DNA of 64,000 nucleotides from Ancistrus triradiatus. Taxonomy: Eukaryota > Chordata > Actinopteri > Siluriformes > Loricariidae. The stretch spans positions 709,501 to 773,500 of the forward strand of contig JAJAGP010000045.1 in assembly GCA_025084515.1 (NCBI GenBank). The letters run 5' to 3'. Every line of letters starts with the position of its first letter. Within the stretch, counting starts at the first letter, position 1. The position numbers and the translations under genes were made by a program. Of the stretch, positions 45,201-56,590 are shown piece after piece. The notes under the pieces are model-generated. The model was given only the letters and a program-made list of their open reading frames with translations, was not told the origin of the DNA and did no database searches.

Positions 45201-47931
45201 GGTGTAGAGTACATGATGGGGAGCTGCTTAGACAGCAACATGGGGCTACACACGTGTGTGCAAATCAGTACGAATCTGAATGAATCATTTCACTGATCTG
45301 AGTTAAATGACTCGAGTCACTGAAAGGCCTAAAAATAACATCCCTGCTTTTATGGCTGTCCAATCGGAACTGAGAACTTAATGGTATGGTATAAACAGCT
45401 GTAATGCACACAAGGCTCTTTATGTGCTTTTGTTTAGTGAGCCACAAACACGATAAACATCGTCAGCACGGTGGGGGGGACAATGGCTTTTCTAAAAATA
45501 AACGTAAAGTTAATTTAAGCATTGTCAGCAGCACATAGCTGTCAACAACCTGGATTAATGAATGAAGGCACAGACAGGTGTAAAGAAAAGCTTCTGGAGT
45601 AAACATGGGTTTGACATGCACCAAGACTGCCAGAGAGATCTGTAAAAATGAGAAACATTTAGGTCACACCGGTCCTCTAGCCTTTAGATATAACACACAG
45701 ACCCCTCTTTAGGTGTAAGCATGTGGAAAATCTGGTTTACTATGTTAGACCTCTCTGGGTGGCACCGCAAGACAAATGTGGATACACTACGATTCCCAGA
45801 ATGAACACCATCTAACAAGCAATCGCACCACAGAGCAACTTCAGAGCCTCGCTCACGGTCACACAGGCCGGCGTGAATTCCTCCAGATTTGCAGCTCTAA
45901 GCTCATAGCAATAAAATTCGAAGGGTCTCTTAAAATAAACAATAAACTCCGAAGACGTTCGGACTGTTAAGTTCTCCTCCGGGTCTTTATCTGATCTGCA
46001 CGCAAAGCTGCGGCCACAATTCATCCGGCGCTTTAGATCACAGCCTCATAAATCCACCTTCTACTGTAAACATTTTATATGTGGCTAAAAAAGGAACGTG
46101 CCCGTGGACCATTCCGTCCTCATCCGAGCACATCGCCGTCTAGAGTGCATAATCAACACCTGGGACTGCATTAATACCTACAATGTAAGCAACGATGTTC
46201 CAGCCTGGCCTTGCAAGGTGATGATGTTGGTCCATTTTAGGTCCCATCTTAAGGGCCGCAATCTGGCCCCCTAAATATGTCCTTTTTTGGTCCCGGGCTG
46301 CTGGCTTGTCTAATATCGCGTTAGTCTCCACGTCTTTCAGATGCATTTGCAGTCACTGAGTCGGCAAAATGTAAAGTGTATCATCGTGTGTGTGTGTGTG
46401 TGTGTGTGTGTAACTGGCTTTCTATTGGAGCTGTTTATTGTTTACAGTGTCTTAACGGATAATTATTTACTTAACATCTGAGAAACCTGCTAAAAAAACT
46501 CGCATTAACCCTTACAGTGCTGCATTAATATTTAATGGGTTGCGTTAACCCCAAATGGATCGCACTAACGCTTCCAGCATGTCATTAACCCTTACAGTGT
46601 AGCATTAACACCTACTGGATGATATGAAACTTTTCACGCTTCTACTCGCTCTTAGAGAGCGGGATGAACTTTCCCAGTATAGCATTAACACCTACTGGGC
46701 TGGATTTAGCTTTATGAGATTTTCATGAACCTTCGGAGGGTTGCATTAGCACTACAAACACGTACTGGGTTTCACTAACTCTTACAGCACTGACTTAACC
46801 TTTAGTGTTATATTCAGTCGTACAGGATTGCATTAACGCCTAGTGTTTTATTAACACCTACTGCTAGGAGGCTGCATTGAGTACACATTGTATTTTCTTA
46901 ACACCTAAATTTTCATTAGCCCTTCCTCTACTGAGCGACATTAACACAGAGTGTGTTGCATTAACCCTTACACCATTGCTTTAGGGAGCTGCGTTAACAT
47001 TTACAGTGTGACGTTACAGCCTTGTATCTCATTAATGACTAGTTTTGCATTAACACCTACTTACTAGAGGGCTGCATTAACCCTTACAGTGTTCTGTTAC
47101 ATCTTACATTAATGACAGGTGTTGTATTAACACCTACTGCTAGGGGACTGCATTAACCTTATAGTATTTAATTAATATCTGCTGGTCTGCATTGACTGTT
47201 GTAGTCCTGTATTAACACACATTGCATTGCATTAACCCTTATGGTGGATTACATCTTACAGTATTGCAGTAACGTTTAGCATTATTAACACCAACAGTGT
47301 TACTTTTTCCACTACAGGACTATATTAACACCAAGTGGGGTTGCATTAACCCTTACAGTGTTGCATTAGGTTGCACTAGTTTTGCACAGTGTGTACAGTG
47401 CTTCATTAACACCTACTGTCCTGCATTAACTCTTGCAACGTTACATTAACCCTTCCACTGTTCCATTAACACACGGGCCTATTGAGTTGTATTTACTCTT
47501 CCACTGTTTTGCATAATATGTCCAGCTGCGGTGTTAATGCGCCCGCTGCTGCTGCACGGTTTGGGTTTGGGTTCAGCTTCCACACTCCAGCCATCGACTA
47601 CATCCAGCTCACCCCGATCAAACCGCGCTAATAGTCCTCGAGACAGCCTATATGCGTCGAGTCGGCAGCAGAGCTCATCGTGCTCTTCCCACGCGCTCTT
47701 CTCCACTCGCACACTTCTCGGCGCAAATGCACAAGTGTGGAAATTGGGTCGCGCTGCTGCACGCGCGAACACGCTTCCTGTCCCTTACCATTCCTCACAA
47801 TTCCTTTTATTATAGAGCCGCTTTTATTATAAGGCCGGTTTCCTATGATAGTCCCGGTTGCAGGAGCTATGTAACGACGCTCCTGAGTCTGGTTGCTTAC
47901 CTGTAAGCGGCTTTGGTGCACTGTTCCCCAT
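29993..47931 (-). CDS. neurl1b: Neuralized-like E3 ubiquitin ligase 1B (NEURL1B), 5 coding exons, complete
   Basis: Exons 47931-47901, 35047-34478, 32831-32130, 31124-31002 and 30240-29993 join in frame to 547 residues (human about 555). NEURL1B binds and ubiquitinates Delta-type Notch ligands at the membrane, promoting their endocytosis. Parts seen: N-terminal MGNSAPKPLT with a likely N-myristoylation glycine; NHR1 at about 47-190 (SPRFHPHAKGKN ... WSGALRFGFTS); a linker with ENNQ and a Ser7 run; NHR2 at about 270-424 (LDTDLRFHPVRG ... DALLDRKEYWV ... TQALWAFFAL); a serine-rich DDSDSDLTFSVN segment; and a C-terminal C3HC4 RING with C495, C498, C510, H512, C516, C519, C531, C534. The RING context (GECTVCFD ... 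IKDVIKTYRP) and VTAPSSPLSPPVSP favour NEURL1B over NEURL1. Intron 1 is 12.9 kb. Confidence 0.96.
31002..31124 (-). CDS. neurl1b: neurl1b coding exon 4 (Ser-rich linker)
   Basis: Residues 425-465: GTLQASPSTSPSV then SDDSDSDLTFSVNRSSSASE, nearly the human NEURL1B order. Acceptor GTCTTACAG|GAACG, donor CTGG|GTGAGT. Confidence 0.93.
31192..31310 (+). repeat. SINE-like fragment in neurl1b intron 3
   Basis: GACTGTGTGGAGTTTGCATG then TTCTCCACGTGTAGG and TTTCCTCCCACATTACAG; the fish SINE body. Confidence 0.65.
32130..32831 (-). CDS. neurl1b: neurl1b coding exon 3 (linker and NHR2)
   Basis: Residues 191-424. ESTFADSTSC opens it, matching human ESAFADTL. NHR2 follows a low-complexity serine run. Acceptor ATCACAG|AAAG. 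The donor is GC: ATTAG|GCGAGT, required for the frame into exon 4. Confidence 0.93.
33000..33240 (+). repeat. SINE-like fragment in neurl1b intron 2
   Basis: CCAGTTTCCTCCCATATTCC and a DANA/HE-like right half ending near CACGTTCTGGCGACC. Confidence 0.55.
33413..33600 (+). repeat. tRNA-derived SINE
   Basis: ACTGTGGTGGCACAGCGGTT and GGCAGTTCAGGTCCCAGC are A- and B-box-like; diverged from the 59805 family. Confidence 0.6.
34478..35047 (-). CDS. neurl1b: neurl1b coding exon 2 (NHR1)
   Basis: Residues 11-190, essentially the whole first Neuralized homology repeat, which in the family recognises the ligand tail. Conserved: RRATRKNSFCHGLTFSQRPV, IPKYACPDLVARPGYWAKAL and FYTVNDGEPVLFHCG. The acceptor is a tandem CAG|CAG|AAG; the exon begins at 35047 or 35044, both in frame. 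Donor CTCG|GTGAGG. Confidence 0.95.
36880..37050 (-). repeat. Reversed SINE-like fragment
   Basis: ACCCTGGACCGGGTTTCATA, CAAGAATCGAACCATGG (reversed B-box) and CTGACCACTAAGCCTCCCG (reversed tRNA head). Confidence 0.55.
41140..41228. mobile_element. hAT-like terminal fragment
   Basis: GGTATCGGATCGGTATCGGG ... TTATCGGTATCGGAACTG ... CCGATGCATCCCTAG is a terminal sequence repeated across fish genomes in hAT-type nonautonomous elements (from memory). Confidence 0.5.
41440..41608 (+). repeat. tRNA-derived SINE, near full length
   Basis: CTGTGGTAGCCTAGCGGGTA head, B-box GGGTTCAAATCCC, then the body and the tail TCACTCTGGGTAAGGGCGTA with TGCTAAATGACGTAAATG. About 165 bp. Confidence 0.85.
42245..42475 (+). 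repeat. Retroelement-like 3' tail
   Basis: GGCCTGGAGGAACGTTGTTT and AATGACAATTAAACCCGACT with a TTGACTCGGCTTGG end recall a common fish retroelement 3' end (from memory). Confidence 0.5.
42870..43060. promoter_or_regulatory. Candidate conserved noncoding element in neurl1b intron 1
   Basis: Unique block with TTTCCCTAATGCACATCTGC, GAGTCATCAATCAAAC and TGCATAATTGATTACC (TALE/PBX-like TGATTGAT on the other strand, plus TAAT cores). Proposed from texture only. Confidence 0.3.
43305..43460 (+). repeat. SINE-like fragment
   Basis: GGCCGGCACGGTGACTG and TGTGGATTTGCATGTTCTCC then TGTGTGTCTGTGCATGTGCC; a fish SINE body directly before the minisatellite. Confidence 0.65.
43560..44850. repeat. 31-bp minisatellite, about 41 copies
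   Basis: Unit GAATCGTTCAGTGGTCAGGG plus TTTGAATCAGY. Variants include GGCGAATCG, CAGTAGTCAGAGTT and TTTGATTCAGCG; small indels occur. A two-unit variant cluster recurs near 44040-44180 and 44530-44640, so there is higher-order structure. Confidence 0.95.
46386..46411. repeat. (GT)n microsatellite
   Basis: About 13 GT units. Confidence 0.95.
46495..47500. repeat. Degenerate tandem array with CATTAAC cores
   Basis: Dozens of variants of TGCATTAACCCTTACAGTG and CATTAACACCTACTG over 1 kb, spacing irregular. It ends about 430 bp from neurl1b coding exon 1. Confidence 0.85.
47901..47931 (-). CDS. neurl1b: neurl1b coding exon 1
   Basis: Codes MGNSAPKPLT plus one base; donor ACAG|GTAAGC. The MGN start is shared by vertebrate NEURL1 and NEURL1B and suits myristoylation at Gly2. 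Too short to show in a plain ORF search; supported by the start motif, donor and matching phase. Confidence 0.82.
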
Positions 47932-48130
47932 TACTCCGACTGATTCTTTGCCTCTGGTGACAAGTGGATCCTGATCGTTCCCTGAACTTCCATCTATGAG
48001 CGGCTCGGAAGCGCGCCTCGGCGGATCAGCGCTCCGTTAAAGCAGCGCGCGGCTTTGTGGGGCTGCGGAGCGCCGCGTCTTTCCTCCTCATCTTCATGTG
48101 CCAGTGTACAGAGCGACTCTCGTGTCCCTC
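47932..48130 (-). promoter_or_regulatory. neurl1b: neurl1b 5' UTR and GC-rich promoter region
   Basis: Just upstream of the ATG, a CpG-dense stretch (47995-48085, with GAAGCGCGCCTCGGCGG and GCAGCGCGCGGC) stands out from the AT-rich surroundings, as expected of a CpG-island promoter. The start site was not located. Confidence 0.5.
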
Positions 48131-50589
48131 ATCCTTATTGGCGCACTGCCGTTCCCCACCTTCCCTTCAAATCTTCTCACTCCTTCCCAAGTTTAAAGCA
48201 ATACGCACAGCGCACCACCCACAAAGGAAAGCTCCATATACCGGCCTGATCACCGCGATACTGAGAAGCTCAAAGCAATACTGATATCATATTATCACCC
48301 TTACACTCCAGCCAGAAAAGAATGCTACACTGGAAGCCCATTAATCATAGTGGAACTGAATTGTCTCACTGTTTGCTCATTAAACTCAAACTCCTTCCAG
48401 CAAAATCTGCTCTGAAGTCACTGACCTCGAGCTAATAGACCCTCTGTGAAGCCTGTAAGGAATGTAATACAATAATAAAAAAATTAAAAAAAAACATGAA
48501 GAAGTGTAAATAAAGCGAAACTTCATAGCCACTGGGGCGAATGCAGTTTGGACACGTCTTACCACTGGGACAGCGGCGCCGAGACTGAGGGGGTGTCCGA
48601 TATCGCACCCAAAGACTGATATAATATACATATAAATAACATAATAATAAAATTATATCATATAATATACATAATACACTTATGAGTGCAAACTAGTTCT
48701 TCTTTTTCGCTTATATTTTATGGCGATTGGCGCCACCGACTGGACTGGTTTACGTGCATGGGTCTTGGAAGATGGCACCCTTCAGCGTTTTATTTTCGGT
48801 TCCCATGTTAGAAGTCGGAATTTCTGTTCAAATTTGGGGGCAAAAGAAAAGTGAAGAGGCATGCGAGGTTCCACTGCACCCAGATAACCGACACGACATC
48901 CAATCAGAAAGTCTGGTGTCATTTAAAGGTGGTGTGTTGAAAATGTCAGAACAGTGTATGAATTTTCCCATGAGAAATAATGAGCAATAGCATCCCGCTA
49001 TCTGAATTTTGACTATTAACCAATTTACTGAATGTGGTGCATGTAACTTGTACACGTGTCCATATTGTCCTCTACCTTTTCATCACCAGTCTCATCATCG
49101 CTCGGTCTCATGTTTTCTGGAGGTTCTGCTACAGGTCATTCCTGGCTTCATGGCAGACGGTAAGACACTAGCATTTGATTTTAAGCCATTTCTGTTTGTC
49201 ATACAGAAGCAGCAATCCCAAGCCTGATCTGTGGCTTGTCTTCAAACCATAGGAATGGCAAAACACAAATGGCATGAAACTTTACAACAAATATGGGGGA
49301 CTCGACTTTTATCCTGCTCACCCACTTTGCAACCAAAGTCATTCTCATAACATTTTTAATGAGGAGTGTGAACGAACTCCTCCATTTGAATGTCAACTCA
49401 TAGCAGATGTAGCAGAAAGAATTTGGGCTGTTCACTCGGTTCCTGTGGCATTATAATGTTGGATGGGGGATCAGCACAACAGTTAGTACACAAAAGCACA
49501 ACTTTACAAAAGAGTGGAAAAGCCACTGCACCAGTCATGTTTCTGCAGGCCTTTGGTGACTCATTTATCTTGGTTATCTTGGTCGCACTTCCTGAAGAAA
49601 GAGTGTAAATATAATAATACCTCCACAAATTCTGACCAGATTTGTGTGGACTAGGATGTTTTCCACCGCTGGTAGACCCTGGTACGCTTCGATACATCTG
49701 CAAATGGACCTATTCCTTCACACTATGGCCTTTGGCACGCCCAAATGCAATCCCTTCTTCTTGCCAATCATTGACATCTGCTCGGCGTCCTATTTTCCAT
49801 GCACTGTACCACCTCTTCTCAATCTCTGCACACTCTGCAGGTATGTATAGCCCGATCATCCTCGTGCAACGCCATCTGCAGGAGCCTGAAGTTACTACCA
49901 CCGTAAACACGCAAGTAAACCATACCTAACTATGTGTGACACAGAAAATATTTTTGAATTGAGGTGCATTTTTTGCCTGGGACAAAATAGTTAGTGTTTT
50001 TATTGTGTGTCCTGATCTGTTACCATCTCTGACCCTCCTGAGGAACCAGATGTCGATTAGTAAACATAAGAATTCCAACGAGCAGTGGCACCGTGCTTGG
50101 ATTTTGAATTTTATGAAAGACAAAGGTTTTAAAAACAAATGCAAACCCCTCACCACCCCTTAATCATAATCCTTCATAGTGTTAAATGTCTGTAGCCTGC
50201 ACTGTTGGCACTATTTATCTGTTCTGAACGTTGATTTATCCCGTCGAATTAACAGCAGGCTCCAGCAGTGACGGAGATCGTTTTGATTTGCTGCTCAGCA
50301 GACGCAGGACAAGAAAAACTGAAACAATCAAGACGAGCAAATATTGTTCTCCAGAGGCCACATGCACAGCCTCGCACGTCTGCTCATCCACTGTAGTAAG
50401 CTACATTTGAGCTGATATAAACAGAATCTCAGTGGTGAGGAACGAGGAGCTGGGCTTGCCTGTTTCTGTTTCTGCTGCACTAAAGTGGATGGTACAGGAA
50501 GATAGAATGTCACTTTAGGTAACGGCGCTGGGAGGTGTGTGATTCAGGCCCCCACTCCCCTGCAGTAGTCATTTATTTTGATTTGATGT

Positions 50590-50768
50590 ATGGAGAATGC
50601 TTTGAGGTTGGCCAAGAATGGGCTTGTTGGGAGTTAAATCTTTGCAGTGCAGCTTCAGAGCCACGTAGAAGTGTTAAGACTTTGCTCAAGGACCCAACAG
50701 TGACAGCTTGGCGCAGCCGAGAACTCGGGACCTTCTGATTAGCCTTAACCACTGAGCCACCCCGTCCT
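50590..50768 (-). repeat. tRNA-derived SINE, reversed
   Basis: On the minus strand: GGGTGGCTCAGTGGTTAAGG, then GTTCTCGGCTGCGCC, then CTGTCACTGTTGGGTCCTTG and AGCAAAGTC. It shares the middle of the 59805 family with another tRNA head. Confidence 0.75.
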
Positions 50769-52159
50769 GAAATGTGAGGCAGCCTTGGTTAGCACGAGCT
50801 CTTGATTGGCTTGGCGTGTCAAGATCCTAACATCTGCCTGTCACACCAGCATGGGATGGTGTTTTGCTCCTTGCCCTGAAATTACTAACAGCAGTGCGCT
50901 TTAATAGTTGGATCTTTTGGAACGGAGGTAAATCCCTACAAAGATAAAAGTCCTTCAAGCAGAAAGCAAAAACAGCAAAGCCAACATTCGCTTAAAGGGC
51001 ACATCGTGTCGGGGTAGCGTTAGATTAGAAGCAGTTTTGAGCGCTCCATTAAAAATGGTGGACTCTTTTTTGGGAACTGCACAAGCCCTTACGAGGAAAT
51101 TCCCCGTTCCACACCCCAACCCCCAGCCCATCCTTCCTTGACCACTGGGATCCTTCGCAAGCTGTTTCCTGTCTTCTGAGCCATAACCACCTCCGAGGAG
51201 CTCCGTCCAAACAGGCCGGCCCCGTCATCGCAGGCAGCGCGCCAACGTCTGTACCGACTTCCCGCGGGAAGCCCGCGCTCACCATAAAGCCTGTATGTCA
51301 CCTAGCGTTTAGCAGTTTGGACGGTTACAAGAGCTGTGCCCTTTTCATATTCACGCACACGGAATAAAGTCTAACGGCTTTTGAACGCGTTCCAGCCCCG
51401 TTGATGTAATAGGCAGAAATATGACCTGTCTCTACTGGGGGCAAACCCAAGCACAGATGTGAGGAGGACACAGAAACTGGAAGGCGAGGAGCACACAGAG
51501 CTGTTTAATTTCCAGTCCTTCTTTCCAGCTCTTGCCCTGGGATAGGTTTTGTCAGAGCTGCCTGCGAGTAGTTGGACGGCCTTCTCCTTGCGCTTCTGCT
51601 GTATACATTGGCAGAACATGTTATAAATTAGACCAAGCCTCCATTAGGAAAGATCCGAATCCCCTGCAGCCTTTATGTAAATATGAAACTAGTCAGTTGA
51701 AATTTATCATACGACGAGTCTCCAGTCCAGCGATTTGCTCCAAAACTGCAGGAGAAAGTTGGCGTCAAGACGTGATCTGGACAAATTTGCCAACAGCTCT
51801 GCACTCCTCTCGCAAATCACATTCACAAAAACCAGACGAGGAAGGTCTGGGCAAAATGGGCTTCTGACAAAGCGGCGGGAAAGCACTGCCCTCCCGGATT
51901 CGGCGGTGCAAAGCAGAACTAAAAAACGCTAACATCCTCATCAGGGTTCAAACAGAAAGGGTGGCAATGACCTTGGGGATTTACACAGGAAGTGGACGTC
52001 AGGCAGAGACTGAGACCGCAGCGTGTCAACAAAACACAAACACATCTGGGTTCAGATACTCTTAATGGAACCGGACGGACGCTGTGAAAAAGCTTGCCAG
52101 CTATGAATGGACCGAAAAGAGTTTGGTGCCCAGACTGAAATACACCACTGAAATACACC

Positions 52160-52186
52160 ACTGTGCAAAAGTCTTAGGCCACCTTT

Positions 52187-52232
<46 letters not shown>

Positions 52233-52242
52233 ATATATAAAC
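52160..52242. mobile_element. Solo MITE end followed by (AT)n
   Basis: CACTGTGCAAAAGTCTTAGG then CCACC (family of 7849-8065), abutting an AT dinucleotide run at 52186-52239. Confidence 0.7.
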
Positions 52243-53385
52243 CATACTGTCAGCGATTTGACTTGTCAACTTGGATTTGTCAGTTCCACTGATCTTCATT
52301 CCAATCTTTGTGAGCTTTAGCATATCTTAACCTTTTTACCCTGTTCCCCTCCAACAAAGTGTTTCTTCACTAGCCCACCACTATGGTGACTTGGGTTCGA
52401 ATCTGGGTCAGGTGCCAAACGTCGGGATCATGCCCTGCAACAGCAACCTCTGTCATGACCCGGTGCCCCATCCAGGGTGTACTTGTGTCTGTGCCCAGTC
52501 AGTACCACGAAAAGTGCAACAAGAATGCGTCCCCATACTTATGCTCATGTAAACTGATTAGATACTTAGCCTGGGTTGCATATGGGAAGAGCATATAAGG
52601 ATACACGTCCTATAGAACAAAGCTCGTTCCTAATGAAGCTCTCCGAGCGAGGAATGTAGCTATCAGGATGTGCAGGAGAACTCGGCCCATCCATCATATC
52701 ATCATCCTTGGACTGCGAAGTGTTAGATTTGCAGCCTTCTGATTCCTGTACGGTTTCCAAGGCGCTGCTGAAATGCTAAGCAGATGGCTGATCGGGGAGG
52801 CTTGCATGTGGTTGTCTGTGCGGTAAGGAACTTTTGTCCAAAACCTCAACCAGCAGATCTAATGGCAAAGTGAATCATAAACATCCTCTGAGAGGACCGT
52901 TTTCATTACACACATGTGCAAAAACCTCAAGTAGAATTTATTTTCTAAATGTAATTAGCAGGAGGAATCCATCCAACATGACTTCATTCTGACTGCCATT
53001 TGATCCTATTATGTTGTTAAAAAAAAAAAAAAAGAAAGAAAAAGAAAAGGACTTGCATGACTTGTTTACTGACTGAGCCCAGGCAGGACCATTTGTCACA
53101 ATTTCTATTGGACAATACAAAGACTTAAGTAGTAAAATACTCAGGGTATGTTTGTATGAAATGTAATGAGAGCATCCGTGGTTAATGGGAATTTTAACAT
53201 TTTCCACCTGAAGTGGTGTAAACAAATGCAAAGGCTTTCTAATCAAGCAGTATATAGTAGGAGCCGAAGCAACGTAACGGAACGCTATAGAACAGTCCTT
53301 CAAAGACGAGCCGCTTCAAAGCTGAGTCTGGTTTTTGTTTGGTGTTGAAGGGATATAGCATTAGCTGGTGTAAATATACTCATTG

Positions 53386-54065
53386 ACAAAAAAAACACAG
53401 AGAAGGAGCTGTTGGGATCGAATGAAACTTTATGTGGGAATGTACCACTGATATAGGACAGTGATCACAATATTAGAGCGAAAGGATAAGGGGAAAACTG
53501 TACAATAGAAAGGAGGCTCTAGATCCTGCGGACTCATAGGCTGCCAAAGCTGGTGTCCCAGCTGGTCCCATAAACGCTCGATTGGTGATAAATCTGGCAA
53601 CCGGGCAGGCCAAGGAAGTGTCGCAATCTGGCAAAGATATTCCTGGGAAACCCTTGCTGTGTGTGGACGAGAATTATCCTCCTGAAAAATACCAGTTGGA
53701 AGCCCTGCCATGAGAGGATGTCCTGCACGTATCGCTCAGTTGTTAGTGTCCCTCATATCACTACCGACTGTCATCACACGACCAGTCGGGGCAGCGAGTT
53801 GCTCTACAACAAAGGCAGGATCGAAGCACTCACCACGAGTCCTCCAGTCTCCCAAACAGAACCTGGATTCGTGGCTAAAGACGACACGGCTCCAGTCCAT
53901 CACGGTACAGGTTTCTCGTAGGCACCGTGACGACAAATTTCCTTCTGCTAAGCACCTAGAGGTGGTCCGGGCAGAGACAGGGGTGTGTAGTGAAGGTGCC
54001 ACCTGTGTGGATGGTGGATAACGAAGCTGTGGGAGCTGCTCGTGCATGCCGGTGGATCAAACTGA
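53386..54065 (-). mobile_element. Tc1-like transposon relic, minus orientation
   Basis: Minus-strand translation shows WSRVVFSHESRFCLGDW (first catalytic region), then after frame changes GIFQEDNSRPHTARVSQEYL and LPWPARLPDLSPIERLWDQL, the second and third motifs of a DD34E Tc1-like transposase. TTGACAAAAAAAACACAGAG at the left may be its inverted end. The N-terminal DNA-binding part is missing and the frame is broken. Confidence 0.82.
53430..54021 (-). pseudogene. Broken Tc1-like transposase (53.4 kb copy)
   Basis: The catalytic core is split over at least two frames. Related at nucleotide level to the plus-strand relic at 58225-58880. Confidence 0.8.
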
Positions 54066-54690
54066 CGAAGTATTGTCTAATTATTGTTATCGACAAAATC
54101 CCAGAAAATAAACCGAACTAAAGCCGAACTAAAGCCTGACAAAATAAATGTTCTGGAAGTGTACATAGGCTTGTTTTGCTTCTGGGAAAAATGTATGTGA
54201 GTACAAGTATTCCAGTTTCAAAATGTAAAATTGAAAGTCAACTATACAAACTATACAAACTATAAATTCTCGGCCATGAAGGAAAACCAAAAATATCTGC
54301 GCAAGTACAGAAACAAACTATTTATACATTGTTACTACATAGTTTGGTGTGTTTGTGTGTTTTTCAGATTTGCTTTATGTCATATTTCCACGGTTCTGCT
54401 GGGAAACCGATATCAGACACTTGCATGGTAAATATTTATAAAAGTTTTACATTAAATCGTGCTCGTGGGAGAAACAACTTGCCCTGTGATGTTATTCTGT
54501 AAATACTACATGAACCCTGGTGTGGTCTTATACAAAAGTTTAGGCACTTAACACGTTTAAAATGTTCTGCAACCTGTACAATGAAACCATATTGGAATAA
54601 ACGATATATAAAACTTGTCAAGTGCAATCTAAAGGTACCATTTCAGATCCACTAGCGTTTCCTGTAACATCTCAGAGCTTTCTTTTACAT

Positions 54691-54755
54691 GTATAGCATT
54701 CAGTAGACGCCCTTATCCAGAGTGACCTACAGAAGCACTTTGTACCCACTGGATG
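54691..54755 (-). repeat. SINE tail fragment, reversed
   Basis: TAGCATTCAGTAGACGCCCT and TATCCAGAGTGACCTAC are the reverse complement of the tail in 59805-59998. A smaller piece lies at 55499-55535. Confidence 0.7.
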
Positions 54756-55160
54756 ATGAGGTGGGTTTTTAGTCCTCGTCTAAAGCCAGCAGGAGAAGCT
54801 GACCAGGGATGCCCACACTTATACCTACACATGAACATACTGTACTTGTCTTTGGTGCAGATACATTTTCCGCATTCATGGCTCATCCTGCAAACAGGTC
54901 TCAGAATAGCAGGTTGGTGTATTTACCAGATGTGGCCCACTGGCCTCATTTCCTCCAGCTGTGCTATTGTATTCGCATTCTCTGGCGGGACAAACGGATG
55001 CGCAGCTACCTGAAGTTAAGGATCTCATGCTACTGTGTAAAATGGAAACAAAACAAATCGCTTTCCTTTGTCCGGAAGGTGACACGTTGAGCGGAGCCAT
55101 TTCTTCTAGTCATTATTTGTAGCATGTATGTGCTCCTTTAACACATTTGGGATGAACTGG

Positions 55161-55182
55161 AGGGTTAGGGTTAGGGTTAGGG
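55161..55182. repeat. Short interstitial telomere-like repeat
   Basis: AGGGTTAGGGTTAGGGTTAG GG: about 3.5 TTAGGG units. Confidence 0.8.
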
Positions 55183-55724
55183 ACAGACCTTAACGTTCAA
55201 CACCAGTGCTGACCTCACTTGCAAGCCGAATCCCTGCAGTCATGTTCCGAGATCACTCACACCCAGATCTAGTAATGTCCATGATTTTGGAGTGATTATG
55301 AATGTTGGGTATCCACAAACTCTTGACTTGTAACCAACTCTTCCAAACTGGGTTTATTATTCCCTTTTATGAAAACAAGATGATTTCAGAAACTGTCAAA
55401 GCTCAGTTTAGGATGGCACTGATGTCCAGAATATCCAAGTAAGCATATTTACAGTTTTTTGTACATGTCTGGGCATCCCAATCAACCTAACCCAACATCT
55501 GCATTTACATTTTCCTGCCTTATCCAGAGTAAATTCCCCTAGAACGAATTAAGGAATGCAAAACCTCATCTTAAGTCTTGAAAGATGAGAATATGCCTGA
55601 CTTTATGAAGGTTTTTGAAGATGAAATTGAAGATGTTTTTCTTCCTTTTTAAAATAATAAGAAAATATGAGTAAAAAAAATAAGTATAATAAATATATTA
55701 GTAGTAGCAGTAGTAGTAATATGT

Positions 55725-55789
55725 GATTATTATTATTATTAAAATTATTATTATTATTATTACTATTATTTACTAGGTGAGGTTGACGT

Positions 55790-55827
<38 letters not shown>

Positions 55828-55846
55828 TACTAGGTGAGGTTGACGT

Positions 55847-55881
<35 letters not shown>

Positions 55882-56181
55882 TACTAGGTGAGGCTGAGGT
55901 ATTATTATTATTATTATTATTATCATTATTATTAGTTTATTTTTATTGTACTATTATTATTATTATTATTACTATTATTATTACATTATACATATTATTA
56001 TTATTATTATTATTATTATTTACGAGGTGAGGCTGAGGTATTATTATTATTATTATTATTATTATCATTATTATTATTAGTTTATTATTTTTATTTTACT
56101 ATTATTATTATTATTATTATCATTATTATTATTAGTTTATTTATTTTTATTTTACTATTATTATTATTATTACATTATACA

Positions 56182-56216
<35 letters not shown>

Positions 56217-56266
56217 GTTTATTTATTTTTATTTTACTATTATTATTATTATTATTACATTATACA

Positions 56267-56309
<43 letters not shown>

Positions 56310-56386
56310 TACTAGGTGAGGCTGAGGTATTATTATTATTATTATTATTATCATTATTATTATTAGTTTATTTATTTATATTTTAC

Positions 56387-56419
<33 letters not shown>

Positions 56420-56436
56420 CATTATTACATTATACA

Positions 56437-56479
<43 letters not shown>

Positions 56480-56537
56480 TACTAGGTGAGGCTGAGGTAT
56501 TATTATTATTATTAGTTTATTTATTTTTATTTTACTA

Positions 56538-56590
<53 letters not shown>

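Larger units (their letters stand above)
35048..47900. other. neurl1b: neurl1b intron 1
   Basis: 12.85 kb with no exon recognised. Contains SINEs (36880-37050 reversed, 41440-41608), a retroelement-like tail (42245-42475), a unique enhancer-like block near 42.9 kb, a 31-bp minisatellite (43560-44850), a GT microsatellite and a degenerate array at 46495-47500. Confidence 0.75.
48131..53380. other. Upstream intergenic region, no gene supported
   Basis: Contains AT-rich sequence at 48.6 kb, an unassigned block at 48.7-49.9 kb with overlapping open frames but no recognised protein, a reversed SINE (50590-50768), a SINE-like fragment (52380-52530) and an AT microsatellite. Confidence 0.6.
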
